Shown here: positions 32,666-45,218 of the stretch, in pieces
How positions within the stretch are numbered: position 1 is the first letter of the stretch
How the letters are laid out: each line of letters opens with the position of its first letter
NCBI RefSeq assembly: GCF_002575655.3
Contig: NC_053037.3
Location: forward strand, 51,534,242 to 51,598,241
Source: Aegilops tauschii subsp. strangulata
Lineage: Eukaryota > Streptophyta > Magnoliopsida > Poales > Poaceae
Length of the DNA: 64,000 nt
Reading direction: 5' to 3'
Translations under genes and position numbers: made by a program
The notes under the pieces: generated by a model
The model's input: only the letters and a program-made list of their open reading frames with translations
Told to the model about the DNA's origin: nothing
Databases searched by the model: none

Positions 32666-34416
32666 TGTTGGGGAACGTAGTAATTTCAAAAAAATTCCTA
32701 CGCACACGCAAGATCATGGTGATGCATAGCAACGAGAGGGGAGAGTGTTGTCCACGTACCCTCGTAGACCGAAAGCGGAAGAGTTAGCACAACGCGGTTG
32801 ATGTAGTCGTACGTCTTCACGATCCGGCCGATCAAGTACCGAACGCACGGCACCTCCGAGTTCAGCACACGTTCAGCCCGATGACGTCCCTCGAACTCCG
32901 ATCCAGCCGAGTGTTGAGGGAGATTTTTGTCAGCACGACGGCGTGGTGACGATGATGATGTTCTACCGACGCAGGGCTTCACCTAAGCACCGCTACAATA
33001 TTATCGAGGTGGACTATGGTGGAGGGGGGCACCGCACACGGCTAAAAGATCAAACGATCAATTGTTGTGTCTAGGGTGCCCCCCTGCCCCAGTATATAAA
33101 GGAGAAAGGGGGGAGGTGCGGCCGGCCAGGAGGAGGCGCGCCAGGAGGAGTCCTACTCCCACCGGGAGTAGGACTCCCTCCCTTCCTTGTTGGACTAGGA
33201 GAGGAGAGGGAAGGTGAGAGGGGGAAAGGAAAGGGGGGGGGGCGCCGCCCCCTCCTTGTCCAATTCGGACTTGGGGGTGGGGGGGGGGGGGGAAGGGGCG
33301 CGCGGCTGCCCCTTGGCCGCCTCTCCTCTTCCACCAATTGGGCCCATGAGGCCCAATAGCCTCCGGAGGAGGGGGTTCCGGTAACCACCCGGTACTCCGG
33401 TATATATCCGATAACCCCCGGAACTATTTCGGTGTCCAAATATAGTCATCCAATATATCAATCTTCATGTCTCGACCATTTCAAGACTCCTCGTCATGTC
33501 CGTGATCACATCCGGGACTCCGAACAACCTTTGGTACATCAAAACATATAAACTCATAATATAACTGTCATCGAAACGTTAAGCATGCGGACCCTACGGG
33601 TTCGAGAACTATGTAGACATGACCGAGACACGTCTCTGGTCAATAACGAATAGCAGAACCTGGATGCTCATATTGGCTCCCACATATTCTACGAAGATCT
33701 TTATCGGTCAGACCGCATAACAACATACGTTGTTCCCTTTGTCATCGGTATGTTACTTGCCCGAGATTCGATCGTCGGTATCTCAATACCTAGTTCAATC
33801 TCATTACCGGCAAGTCTCTTTACTTGTTCCGTAATACATCATCCCACAACTAACTCATTAGTTGCAATGCTTGCAAGGCTTAAGTGATGTGCATTACCGA
33901 GAGGGCCCAGAGATACCTCTCCGACAATCGGAGTGACAAATCCTAATCTCGAAAAACGCCAACCCAACAAGTACCTTTGGAGACACCTGTAGAGCACCTT
34001 TATAATCACCCAGTTACGTTGTGACGTTTGGTAGCACACAAAGTGTTCCTCCAGTAAACGGGAGTTGCATAATCTCATAGTCATAGGAACATGTATAAGT
34101 CATGAAGAAAGCAATAGCAACATACTAAACGATCGAGTGCTAAGCTAACGGAATGGGTCAAGTCAATCACATCATTCTCCTAATGATGTGATCCCGTTAA
34201 TCAAATGACAACTCATGTCTATGGCTAGGAAACATAACCATCTTTGATCAACGAGCTAGTCAAGTAGAGGCATACTAGTGACACTCTGTTTGTCTATGTA
34301 TTCACACAAGTATTATGTTTCCGGTTAATACAATTCTAGCATGAATAATAAACATTTATCATGATATAAGGAAATAAATAATAACTTTATTATTGCCTCT
34401 AGGGCATATTTCCTTC
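32666..34416 (-). repeat. Copia 3' LTR
   Basis: 1751 bp; on the minus strand it runs from tgaaggaaatatgccctaga to ccccaaca. It contains poly-G tracts near 33230 and 33270-33290. Confidence 0.95.
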
Positions 34417-34432
34417 AGTCTCCCACTTGCAC
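34417..34432 (-). other. Copia polypurine tract
   Basis: On the minus strand agtgcaagtgggagac abuts the 3' LTR start, the usual second-strand primer. Confidence 0.75.
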
Positions 34433-34450
34433 TAGAGTCAATAATCTAGA

Positions 34451-34810
34451 TTACAAAGTAATGATTCTAACACCCATGGAGCCTTGGTGCTGATCATGTT
34501 TTGCTCGTGGAAGAGGCTTAGTCAACGGGTCTGCAACATTCAGATCCGTATGTATCTTGCAAATTTCTATGTCTCCCACCTGGACTAAATCCCGGATGGA
34601 ATTGAAGCGTCTCTTGATGTGCTTGGTTCTCTTGTGAAATCTGGATTCCTTCGCCAAGGCAATTGCACTAGTATTGTCACAAAAGATTTTCATTGGACCC
34701 GATGCACTAGGTATGACACCTAGATCGGATATGAACTCCTTCATCCAGACTCCTTCATTTGCTGCTTCCGAAGCAGCTATGTACTCCGCTTCACATGTAG
34801 ATCCCGCCAC
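34451..34810 (-). pseudogene. Copia RNase H C-terminal segment
   Basis: Contains STCEAEYIAASEAANEGVWM and the C-terminal RNase H of Copia pol. It lies in a different frame from the upstream RT (a small deletion near 34880, and a TAG near 34835 where Trp is usual). Confidence 0.85.
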
Positions 34811-34851
34811 GACGCTTTGTTTAGAACTACACTAACTGACAGCTCCACCGT

Positions 34852-36174
34852 TCAATGTAAACACGTATCCGGTTTGCGATTAGAATCGTCCGGATCAGTG
34901 TCAAAGCTTGCATCAACGTAACCATTTACGATGAGCTCTTTGTCACCTCCATAAACAAGAAACATATCCTTAGTCCTTCTCAGGTATTTCAGGATGTTCT
35001 TGATTGCTGTCCAGTGATCCACTCCTGGATTACTTTGGTACCTCCCTGCTAGACTTATAGCAAGGCACACATCAGGTCTGGTACACAGCATTGCATACAT
35101 GATAGAGCCTATGGCTGAAGCATAGGGAACATCTTTCATTTTCTCTCTATCTTCTGCAGTGGTCGGGCATTGAGTCTTACTCAACTTCACACCTTGTAAC
35201 ACAGGAAAGAACCCCTTCTTTGCTTGATCCATTTTAAACTTCTTCAAAACTTTGTCAAGGTATGTGCTTTGTGAAAGTCCAATTAAGCGTCTTGATCTAT
35301 CTCTATAGATCTTGATGCCCAATATATACGCAGCTTCACCGAGGTCTTTCATTGAAAAGCTCTTATTCAAGTATCCCTTTATGCTATTCAGAAATTCTAT
35401 ATCATTTCCAATCACCAATATGTCATCCACATATAATATTAGAAATGCTACAGAGCTCCCACTCACTTTCTTGTAAATACAGGCTTCTCCAAAAGTCTGT
35501 ACAAAACCAAATGCTTTGATCACACTATCAAAGCGTTTATTCCAACTCCGAGATGCTTGCACCAGTCCATAAATGGATCGCTGGAGCTTGCACACTTTGT
35601 TAGCTCCCTTTGGATCGACAAAACCTTCCGGTTGCATCATGTACAACTCTTCTTCCAGAAATCCATTCAGGAATGCTGTTTTGACATCCATTTGCCAAAT
35701 TTCATAATCATAAAATGCGGCAATTGCTAACATGATTCGGACAGACTTAAGCATCGCTACGGGTGAGAAGGTCTCATCGTAGTCAATCCCTTGAACTTGT
35801 CGAAAACCTTTTGCAACAAGTCGAGCTTTATAGACAGTAATATTACCGTCAGCGTCAGTCTTCTTCTTGAAGATCCATTTATTCTCAATGGCTTGCCGAT
35901 CATCGGGCAAGTCAACCAAAGTCCACACTTTGTTCTCATACATGGATCCCATCTCAGATTTCATGGCCTCAAGCCATTTTGCGGAATCTGGGATCACCAT
36001 CGCTTCTTCATAGTTCATAGGTTCGTCATGGTCTAGTAACATAACCTCCAGAACAGGATTACCGTACCACTCTGGTGCGGATCTTACTCTGGTTGACCTA
36101 CGAGGTTCAGTAACAACTTGATCTGAAGTTCCATGATCATCATCATTAACTTCCTCACTAATTGGTGTAGGCAT
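34852..36174 (-). pseudogene. Copia reverse transcriptase
   Basis: Continues in the same frame as gag-integrase after one TAG at 36190-36192. It carries the Copia RT landmarks: WLEAMKSEMGSMYENKVW near residues 67-84, QMDVKTAFLNGFLEEELYM at 161-179, and the catalytic YVDD at 248-251. The frame is lost after NRKPD through a short deletion, separating RNase H. Apart from these lesions the sequence is well conserved, which fits a fairly young insertion. Confidence 0.95.
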
Positions 36175-36189
36175 CGCAGAAACCGGTTT

Positions 36190-38427
36190 CTACGATGAAC
36201 TACTTTCCAATAAGGGAGCAGGTACAATTACCTCATCAAGTTCTACTTTCCTCCCACTCACTTCTTTCGAGAGAAACTCCTTCTCCAGAAAGATTCCGAA
36301 TTTAGCAACAAAAGTCTTGCCTTCGGATCTGTGATAGAAGGTGTACCCAACAGTCTCCTTTGGGTATCCTATGAAGACACATTTCTCCGATTTGGGTTCG
36401 AGCTTATCAGGTTGAAGCTCTTTCACATAAGCATCGCAGCCCCAAACTTTAAGAAACGACAACTTTGGTTTCTTGCCAAACCACGGTTCATAAGGTGTCG
36501 TCTCAACGGATTTTGATGGTGCCCTATTTAACGTGAATGCGGCCGTCTCTAAACCATAACCCCAAAACGATAGCGGTAAATCAGTAAGAGACATCATAGA
36601 TCGCACCATATCTAGTAGAGTACGATTACGACGTTCGGACACACCATTACGCTGTGGTGTTCCGGGTGGCGTGAGTTGCGAAACTATTCTGCATTGTTTC
36701 AAATGAAGACCAAACTCATAACTCAAATATTCTCCTCCACGATCAGATCGTAGAAACTTTATTTTCTTGTTACGATGATTTTCAACTTCACTCTGAAATT
36801 CTTTGAACTTTTCAAATATTTCAGACTTATGTTTCATTAAGTAGATATACCCATATCTGCTTAAATCATCTGTGAAGGTGAGAAAATAACGATATCCGCC
36901 ACGAGCCACAATATTCATCGGACCACATACATCTGTATGTATGATTTCCAACAAATCTGTTGCTCTCTCCATAGTTCCGGAGAACGGCATTTTAGTCATC
37001 TTGCCCATGAGGCACGGTTCGCAAGTACCAAGTGATTCATAATCAAGTGGTTCCAAAAGTCCATCAGTATGGAGTTTCTTCATGCGCTTTACACCGATAT
37101 AACCTAAACGGCAGTGCCACAAATAAGTTGCACTATCATTATCAACTCTACATCTTTTGGCTTCAATATTATGAATATGTGTATCACTACTATCGAGATT
37201 CAACAAAAATAGACCACTCTTCAAGGGTGCATGACCATAAAAGATATTATTCATATAAATAGAACAACCATTATTCTCTGATTTAAATGAATAACCGTCT
37301 CGCATCAAACAAGATCCAGATATAATGTTCATGCTTAACGCTGGCACCAAATAACAATTATTTAGGTCTAAAACTAATCCCGAAGGTAGATGTAGAGGTA
37401 GTGTGCCGACCGCGATTACATTGACTTTGGAACCATTTCCCACGCGCATCGTCACCTCGTCCTTAGCCAATCTTCGCTTAATCCGTAACCCCTGTTTCAA
37501 GTTGCAAATATTAGCAACAGAACCAGTATCAAATACCCAGGTGCTACTGTGAGCATTAGTAAGGTACACATCAATAACATGTATATCACATATACCTTTG
37601 TTCACCTTGCCATCCTTCTTATCCGCCAAATACTTGGGGCAATTCCGCTTCCAGTGACCAGACTGCTTGCAGTAGAAGCACTCAGTCTCAGGCTTAGGTC
37701 CAGACTTGGGTTTCTTCTCCTGAACAACAACTTGCTTGCTGTTCTTCTTGAAGTTCCCCTTCTTCTTCCCTTTGCCCTTTTTCTTGAAACTGGTGGTCTT
37801 ATTGACCATCAATACTTGATGCTCCTTTTTGATTTCTACCTCCGCAGCCTTTAGCATTGCGAAGAGCTCGGGAATCGTCTTATCCATCCCTTGCATGTTA
37901 TAGTTCATCACGAAGCTCTTGTAGCTTGGTGGCAGTGATTGGAGAATTCTCTCAATGACGCTATCATCCGGAAGATTAACTCCCAGTTGAATCAAGTGAT
38001 TGCAGTACCCAGACATCTTGAGTTCACTGACAGAACTATTCTCCTCTATCTTGCAGCTGTAGAACTTATTGGAGACTTCATATCTCTCAATCCGGGCATT
38101 TGCTTGAAATATTAACTTCAACTCCTGGAACATCTCATATGCTCCATGACGTTCAAAACGTCGTTGTAGTCCCGGTTGTAAGCCGTAAAGCATGGCACAC
38201 TGAACTATCGAGTAGTTATCAACACGTGACCGCCAGGCATTCACAATGTCTGCAGTTGCTGGCGCAGGTGGTATACCTAGCGGTGCTTCCAGGACGTAAT
38301 TCTTCTGTGCAGCAATGAGGATAATCCTCAAGTTACGGACCCAGTTCGTGTAATTGCTACCATCATCTTTCAACTTTGCTTTCTCAAGGAACGCATTAAA
38401 ATTCAACGGAACAACAACACGGGCCAT
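36190..38427 (-). pseudogene. Copia gag-protease-integrase
   Basis: A 745-residue open frame. Gag occupies about 1-240; a CCHC zinc knuckle (CFYCKQSGHWKRNC) is at 250-263; the protease active site DTGS is at 300-303; the GAG-pre-integrase HCRLGYIGVKRM is near 438-449; and the integrase core has D499, D562 and E598 in TDVCGP, SDRGGE and NGVSERRNR. It ends at an in-frame TAG (36190-36192) before RT, so the polyprotein is interrupted here. It encodes the structural and integration half of the element. Confidence 0.95.
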
Positions 38428-39638
38428 CTATCTACAATCAACATAGACAAGCAAGATACTATCAGGTACTAAGTTCATGATAAATTTAAGTTCAATTAAT
38501 CATATTACTTAAGAACTCCCACTTAGATAGACATCCCTCTAATCCTCTAAGTGATCACGTGATCCATATCAACTAAACCATGTCCGATCATCACGTGAGA
38601 TGGAGTAGTTTCAACGGTGAACATCACTATGTTGATCATATCTACTATATGATTCACGCTCGACCTTTCGGTCTCCGTGTTCCGAGGCCATATCTGTTAT
38701 ATGCTAGGCTCGTCAAGCTTAACCTGAGTATTCTGCGTGTGCAACTGTTTGCACCCGTTGTATTTGAACGTAGAGCCTATCACACTCGATCATCACGTGG
38801 TGTCTCAGCACGAAGAACTTTCGCAACGGTGCATACTCAGGGAGAACACTTATACTTTGATAATTTAGTGAGGGATCATCTTATAATGCTACCGTCAATC
38901 AAAGCAAGATAAGATGCATAAAAGATAAACATCACATGCAATCAATATAAGTGATATGATATGGCCATCATCATCTTGTGCTTGTGATCTCCATCTTCGA
39001 AGCACAGTCATGATCACCATCGTCACCAGCGCGACACCTTGATCTTTATCGTAGCATCATTGTCGTCTCGCCAATCTTATGCTTCTAGGACTATCGCTAC
39101 CGCTTAGTGATAAAGTAAAGCATTACAGGGCGATTGCATTGCATACAATAACCATATGACTCCTGCCAGTTGCCGATAACTTGGTTACAAAACATGATCA
39201 TCTCATACAATAAAATTTAGCATCATGTCTTGACCATATCACATCACAACATGCCCTGCAAAAACAAGTTAGACGTCCTCTACTTTGTTGTTGCAAATTT
39301 TACGTGGCTGCTACGGGCTTAGCAAGAACCGTTCTTACCTACGCATCAAAACCACAACGATAGTTTGTCAAGTTGGTGCTGTTTTAACCTTCGCAAGGAC
39401 CGGGCGTAGCCACACTCGGTTCAACTAAAGTTGGAGAAACTGACACCCCCAGCCACCTGTGTGCAAAGCACGTCGGTAGAACCAGTCTCACGTAAGCGTA
39501 CGCGTAATGTCGGTCCGGGCCGCTTCATCCAACAATACCGCCGAACCAAAGTATGACATGATGGTAAGCAGTATGACTTATATCGCCCACAACTCACTTG
39601 TGTTCTACTCGTGCATATAACATCAACGCATAAAACCA
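38428..39638 (-). other. Copia untranslated leader
   Basis: Noncoding region between the 5' LTR and gag on the minus strand; only short frames. Confidence 0.8.
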
Positions 39639-39651
39639 GGCTCGGATGCCA
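39639..39651 (-). other. Copia primer-binding site, degenerate
   Basis: Minus-strand tggcatccgagcc lies one base inside the 5' LTR and resembles the initiator Met tRNA site with two mismatches. Confidence 0.7.
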
Positions 39652-39652
39652 C

Positions 39653-41402
39653 TGTTGGGGAACGTAGTAATTTCAAAAAATTTCCTACACACACGCAAGA
39701 TCATGGTGATGCATAGCAACGAGAGGGGAGAGTGTTGTCCACGTACCCTCGTAGACCGAAAGCGGAAGCGTTAGCACAACGCGGTTGATGTAGTCGTACG
39801 CCTTCACGATCCGACCGATCAAGTACTGAACGCACGGCACCTCCGAGTTCAGCACACGTTCAGCCCGCTGACGTCCCTCGAACTCCGATCCAGCCGAGTG
39901 TTGAGGGAGAGTTTTGTCAGCACGACGGCGTGGTGACGATGATGATGTTCTACCGACGCAGGGCTTCGCCTAAGCACTGCTACAGTAATATCGAGGTGAA
40001 CTATGGTGGAGGGGGGCACCGCACAGGGCTAAAAGATCAAACGATCAATTGTTGTGTCTAGGGTGCCCCCTGCCCCCGTATATAAAGGAGCAAGGGGGGG
40101 AGGTGCGTCCGGCCAGGAGGAGGTGCGCCAGGAGGAGTCCTACTCCCACCGGGAGTAGGACTCCCTCCCTTCCTTGTTGGACTAGGAGAGGAGAGGGAAG
40201 GAGAGAGGGGAAAAGGAAAGGGGGGGGGGCGCCGCCCCCCTCCTTGTCCAATTCGGACTTGGGGGGGGGGGGGGGGGGGAGGGGCGCGCGGCTGCCCCTT
40301 GGCCGCCTCTCCTCTTCTACTAATTGGGCCCATGAGGCCCAATAGCCTCCGGGGGGTGGGTTCCGGTAACCCCCCGGTACTCCGGTATATATCTGATAAC
40401 CCCCGGAACCATTCCGGTGTCCGAATATAGTCATCCAATATATCAATCTTCATGTCTCGACCATTTCGAGACTCCTAGTCATATCCGTGATCACATCCGG
40501 GACTCCGAACAACCTTCGATACATCAAAACATATAAACTCATAATATAACTGTCATCGAAACGTTAAGCGTGCGGACCCTACGGGTTCAAGAACTATGTA
40601 GACATGACCGAGACACGTCTTCGGTCAATAACCAATAGCGGAACCTGGATGCTCATATTGGCTCCCACATATTCTACGAAGATCTTTGTCGGTCAGACCG
40701 CATAACAACATACGTTGTTCCCTTTGTCATAGGTATGTTACTTGCCCGAGATTCGATCGTCGGTATCTCAATACCTAGTTCAATCTCGTTACCGGCAAGT
40801 CTCTTTACTCGTTCCGTAATACATCATCCCACAACTAACTCATTAGTTGAAATGCTTGCAAGGCTTAAGTGATGTGCATTACCGGGAGGGCCCAGAGATA
40901 CCTCTCCGACAATCGGAGTGAGAAATCCTAATTTCGAAATACGCCAACCCAACAAGTACCTTTGGAGACACCTGTAGAGCACCTTTATAATCACCCAGTT
41001 ACATTGTGACGTTTGGTAGCACACAAAGTGTTCCTCCAGTAAACGGGAGTTGCATAATCTCATAGTCATAGGAACGTGTATAAGTCATGAAGAAAGCAAT
41101 AGCAACATACTAAACGATCGAGTGCTAAGCTAACGGAATGGGTCAAGTCAATCACATCATTCTCCTAATGATGTGATCCCGTTAATCAAATGACAACTCA
41201 TGTCTATGGCTAGGAAACATAACCATCTTTGATCAACGAGCTAGTCAAGTAGAGGCATACTAGTGACACTCTGTTTGTCTATGTATTCACACAAGTATTA
41301 TGTTTCCGGTTAATACAATTCTAGCATGAATAATAAACATTTATCATGATATGAGGAAATAAATAATAACTTTATTATTGCCTCTAGGGCATATTTCCTT
41401 CA
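39653..41402 (-). repeat. Copia 5' LTR
   Basis: 1750 bp, nearly identical to the other LTR at 32666-34416, with the same TG..CA ends. Confidence 0.95.
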
Positions 41403-41448
41403 AGCATCCCTAACAGTAGAGCTCGCATGTCCATGTCCAACCAACTAA

Positions 41449-43572
41449 GAGCATCTCCAGCCGTTGGCCCCCCCAGGACGCATAAAAATCACCCCCTGGG
41501 GGCGAGCTGGCGATACAATCGGTGCTGGGGGCGGTTTTGCGCCCAGTCGTCGCCCCCAGCTCGCCCCAGGCGCCGAAATTGGCCCACTTTTCAGCCCCAT
41601 TTCGGCGAATAAAGGGCCCATATGGGCGAGAATAGGCCCATATTCGGCGTGGTTCGCCATGTCTCGGCATTCAATTATCAACACAATTTTTTCTTATCAC
41701 ATATTTCATCACAGAAAAATCAAATACTTCAACAAAATAGTACAACAACAAATAGTTCAATACAAATTATATAGTTCAACAAATAAAAACTCATATTTCA
41801 TCACACCTCGCGCCCGACGTCCCCCTTGAGCCTCCATAGGTGCTCAATCAGATCTTTCTGCAGTTGATGATGCACCTGTGGGTCTCGGATCTCCTGACGC
41901 ATACTGAGATAGGCAGTCCAGGTTGCCGGTAGCTGGTGATCAACTTCGGCTAGAGGACCCTGCCTGTAGTATGGTTCAGTGTCAAACACTGGATCTTCTT
42001 GCTCGGTCTCGATGATCATGTTGTGCAAGATGACACAACAAGTCATAATCTCCCACATTTGATCTTTGGACCAGGTCTGAGCGGGGTACCGGACAACAGC
42101 AAATCGAGATTGGAGCACACCAAATGCTCGCTCGACATCCTTCCTGCAAGCCTCCTGAATCTTCGTAAACCAGGCGTTCTTGCCTCCTGGCACAGGGTTT
42201 GAGATCGTCTTCACAAATGTCGACCATCTCGGATAGATGCCATCAGCTAGATAGTACCCCTTGTTGTAGTGCCGCCCATTGATCTCGAAGTTCACCGGAG
42301 GAGAATGACCTTCAACAAGCTTGGCAAAGACAGGAGAGCACTGCAACACGTTGATGTCATTGTGAGTTCCTGGCATACCAAAGAAGGAGTGCCAAATCCA
42401 GAGGTCATGTGTGGCCACCGCCTCAAGTACCACACTGCAACCGCCTTTGGCGCCTTTGTACATCCCCTGCCAAGCAAATGGGCAATTCTTCCATTTCCAA
42501 TGCATGCAGTCGATGCTTCCAAGCATCCCAGGAAATCCTCTTGCTGCATTCTGTGCTAGGATCCGAGCAGTGTCTTCCGCATTGGGTGTTCTCAAGTATT
42601 GCGGTCCAAACACTGCCACCACTGCCCGACAGAACTTGTAGAAACACTCTATGCTGGTGGACTCGGTCATGCACCCATAGTCGTCGAGTGAATCACCGGG
42701 AGCTCCGTATGCAAGCATCCTCATCGCTGTCGCGCACTTCTGGATCGAGGTGAATCCAAGTTTGCCGGTGCAATCCATCTTGCACTTGAAGTAGTTGTCG
42801 AACTCCCGGATGTAATTCACAATTGTGAGGAAGAGCTTTTGGCTCATCCGATAACGGCGCCGAAATGTTTTGTCGCCATGAAGTGGAGCATCGGCGAAGT
42901 AGTCGGAGTAGAGCATGCAGTAGCCTTCGAGACGATGCCGGTTTTTTGCTTTCACCCGCCCAAAAGCCGAGCCACCTCGCCGCGGCTTTTCAATTCTCGC
43001 CAGCAGCTGGGCGAGGGCGGCGAGCACCATCAGATGCTCTTCTTCCTGGACGTCGGCCTCGGCTTCCTGCTCCAGCAGCGGGGCGAGCACTTCCTCGTCA
43101 TCCGCGTCCATCGCCGAGGCAGGCAAATCGCCGAACACCTTGCGCCTGGTGGGCGTGCACCCGCTGCTAAACTGCCCCTCCGTGGCCGGAAACGCCCAGC
43201 TGCTGTTGGAGGGGCTGCCTCGGCGAACCTCTGCTATTTTTCCGGCGGGGAATGGCTATCTAGCGGTGAAAGGCGGCGGCCGGCGCCGGGATATAGCTAG
43301 TGGCGGCCGAGGGCGCGGGGACTGGAAGGCGAGTCGGGGAAGAAAATCTTGACTTTTCACCTGAGGGTGTGGGCTAGCCGCGCTTTTCCCTTGCGCCGGA
43401 GCCCCCGATCGCCCCCCAGTGCGCCGGGTTCGGCCTGCGGTCGCCGGGCGGAAAAAAGGGCCGAACCGGCGCTTTTCGTCGTCCTGGGGGTGCGACTGGG
43501 GCGTTTTTTTCTAGCGCCGGCGCCGAAAAAGTGGCCTGGGGGGGCCTGTTGGGGACGCGGCTGGAGATGCTC
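41449..43572 (-). mobile_element. PIF/Harbinger transposon, compact
   Basis: 2124 bp flanked by the 3-bp target duplication taa (41446-41448 and 43573-43575). Termini gagcatctccagccg and cggctggagatgctc form a 15-bp perfect inverted repeat. The uninterrupted site ccaactaaggg is at about 15725. It has one open transposase frame and no Myb-like second ORF. The ends are rich in gccccca words. Confidence 0.95.
41801..43138 (-). CDS. PIF/Harbinger transposase
   Basis: An intact 445-residue frame. After an acidic N-terminus comes a basic segment ([19 protein letters not shown]) and the DDE nuclease domain: D210 in [20 protein letters not shown]299 in [11 protein letters not shown], and E336 in [26 protein letters not shown] and CCVILHNMI are also family signatures. 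This enzyme cuts and joins element ends at TAA sites. Plant PIF elements normally also need a Myb-like partner protein; none is encoded here, so mobility would depend on one from elsewhere. There is no frameshift or stop, unlike most transposon genes in this window. Confidence 0.93.
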   Translation of the reverse strand: MFGDLPASAMDADDEEVLAPLLEQEAEADVQEEEHLMVLAALAQLLARIEKPRRGGSAFGRVKAKNRHRLEGYCMLYSDYFADAPLHGDKTFRRRYRMSQKLFLTIVNYIREFDNYFKCKMDCTGKLGFTSIQKCATAMRMLAYGAPGDSLDDYGCMTESTSIECFYKFCRAVVAVFGPQYLRTPNAEDTARILAQNAARGFPGMLGSIDCMHWKWKNCPFAWQGMYKGAKGGCSVVLEAVATHDLWIWHSFFGMPGTHNDINVLQCSPVFAKLVEGHSPPVNFEINGRHYNKGYYLADGIYPRWSTFVKTISNPVPGGKNAWFTKIQEACRKDVERAFGVLQSRFAVVRYPAQTWSKDQMWEIMTCCVILHNMIIETEQEDPVFDTEPYYRQGPLAEVDHQLPATWTAYLSMRQEIRDPQVHHQLQKDLIEHLWRLKGDVGREV

Positions 43573-45172
43573 TAAGGGAGTGACTCAGCCAGTCCACCTA
43601 TAAACAAACCAATGCCAATATGCATGCCCGAAACGATTGTTAACAACATGATGATTTAATGTAAAAAAGTCATGATGATTTAGTACGCCATCTATCTTAG
43701 ACTAGTCCAGTTTAGTAGCTTTGCCTCTAGCGCCGTGCACATATATATATATATAGAAGTAGTACAATAATTCACATGAATCTTGGATGGATAAAAGAGT
43801 CGCGTGATGATCCAAGCTAATGGAAGGTTAGAATGTGCTTTATCAGATGGGAAACATGTATATGGATATGGATACATATAACAAAAACCTTGAAGAAAGA
43901 ACTGTACGGAGATAAATATCATCGTCAATCAGTGGGCTTAGGCCCTATGTCATACAGTAGTGTTTCCAATCATTTATAGAAAAGGTTGCAACTATGTGTA
44001 GGAAAACGAAGCTGGAAACATGTTTGGCGCGATGTTGATAGGGTTGGTTGTGACATTGTGTGCACCATATATGTATCTCATCGTCCACTTGATGCCGTGT
44101 TTGTTGCAGAGATCAAACCCATTTTATAGCGCGTTGATGTATGTATTAATAGAGCGCCCTTTACTGAAATAGTGTGTAGATGGAGACTATGCATGTACGC
44201 AAAATGTGACTTCCACTCAAACCTTGCTGGCTTTCCATTAGTGGTTAAGAATACATGGTAGCAGGCTCGAAACACGCTGAACAGCTACTCTTGCATAACT
44301 TCGGTTATAAGTAGATTTGTCTACATACGGATGTACGTAGACACGTTTTAGTGTTAGATACATTCATATCTAGACAAAGCTAAAACAAGTAAGTTAGGAT
44401 GGAAGTAATACTATTTTGCAATTTGCAGTGATTGATCTTGTATATGTCCTCGAGGGGACCAACAACAACGTGCCAACATCAGCGATGTAGACGGTTGGTA
44501 CTACGTAGCAGGATAGAATAGATGAATGCTTTGTTTTCATGTGGCTTTAGCAAGAGAAGAGAGTGCAACGAACAACCCACGCACGTATGGAGTACGTGAT
44601 GGAGTGAGCGTTGGATGGTGACGCCGTGCGACTCTCGGGCTCATATCATATCCTGGAAAAACGTCGTCTCCGGCTAAAGCTAGGTAGCGTGTGACGACCG
44701 GAAAGCACAGCACAGTGGACAGCTATGCACGTGTGTCGTCACGGAAAGCAAAAGAGGCACGGCGCATGGCATTGAAGATCCTCGCTGCGGGAAGGAGGAG
44801 AAGTAGAAACTGCCCATGCCGCTATGTTGTCGTCGCCGTTGCCGTCGGTGCGCGAGCTCGTGTGTTTGCCTCCTCGCTGGTCACTGCGTCGAGATTTGAT
44901 CTGATCTCCTCCGGCTGTGGCTGCAGCTGCAGCCGGATTGAATGCCCAACCGAACCGCCCCTCCCCCGCAATCAACACCCGGCGGCGATAGACGGATGGG
45001 ATGGTTGGGTGGAGGCACCGCCGCGCTGGTACCGCCGTACCTCCGACAGGGCGTACTGCTCCGTGGGGAAGATGCCCACCACGTACGCCGGTGCGCGCAC
45101 ACGCGGCCACCCGCAAGCCAACGGGGCGCCAGGCACTCAAGGCGCGGTCGCGGGCGCGGGGACGGGGACTAA
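43573..45172 (+). repeat. Unit alpha copy 5, remainder
   Basis: Resumes after the Harbinger element and is collinear with 15730-17239 up to ggggactaa, where a second Harbinger-type element is inserted. It includes a Stowaway-like relic at about 44305-44400. Confidence 0.8.
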
Positions 45173-45218
45173 GAGCATCTACGGCCGGACCTCTCATACC
45201 CGTCTCATACGTCACTGA
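44766..45218 (+). CDS. Hypothetical Arg/Ala-rich ORF, paralogue
   Basis: Starts MALKILAAGRRRSRNC and follows the frame of 16792-17247, sharing SRIECPTEPP and NQHPAAIDGW; the frame also runs upstream to 44691 without a stop. Its end lies in the inserted Harbinger-type element, so the natural C-terminus is unknown. It could be chance openness in GC-rich DNA. Confidence 0.2.
   Translation: MALKILAAGRRRSRNCPCRYVVVAVAVGARARVFASSLVTASRFDLISSGCGCSCSRIECPTEPPLPRNQHPAAIDGWDGWVEAPPRWYRRTSDRAYCSVGKMPTTYAGARTRGHPQANGAPGTQGAVAGAGTGTKSIYGRTSHTRLIRH

Larger units (their letters stand above)
32666..41402 (-). mobile_element. Full-length Copia retrotransposon, Angela/WIS/BARE-like
   Basis: 8737 bp with a perfect 5-bp target duplication agcat (32661-32665 and 41403-41407). 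Two LTRs of about 1.75 kb, a primer-binding site, gag-pol and a polypurine tract are all on the minus strand. The uninterrupted site exists at about 15681. The LTRs show roughly 15 differences in the first 390 bp by eye, so the insertion is not brand new. Gag-pol carries a stop and a frameshift, so it is not autonomous. Confidence 0.95.

Noticed and set aside
40049..40453. Pro/Gly-rich frames around poly-G tracts in the Copia LTRs
   Set aside because: Low-complexity LTR sequence; the poly-G length differs between the two LTRs and shifts the frame.
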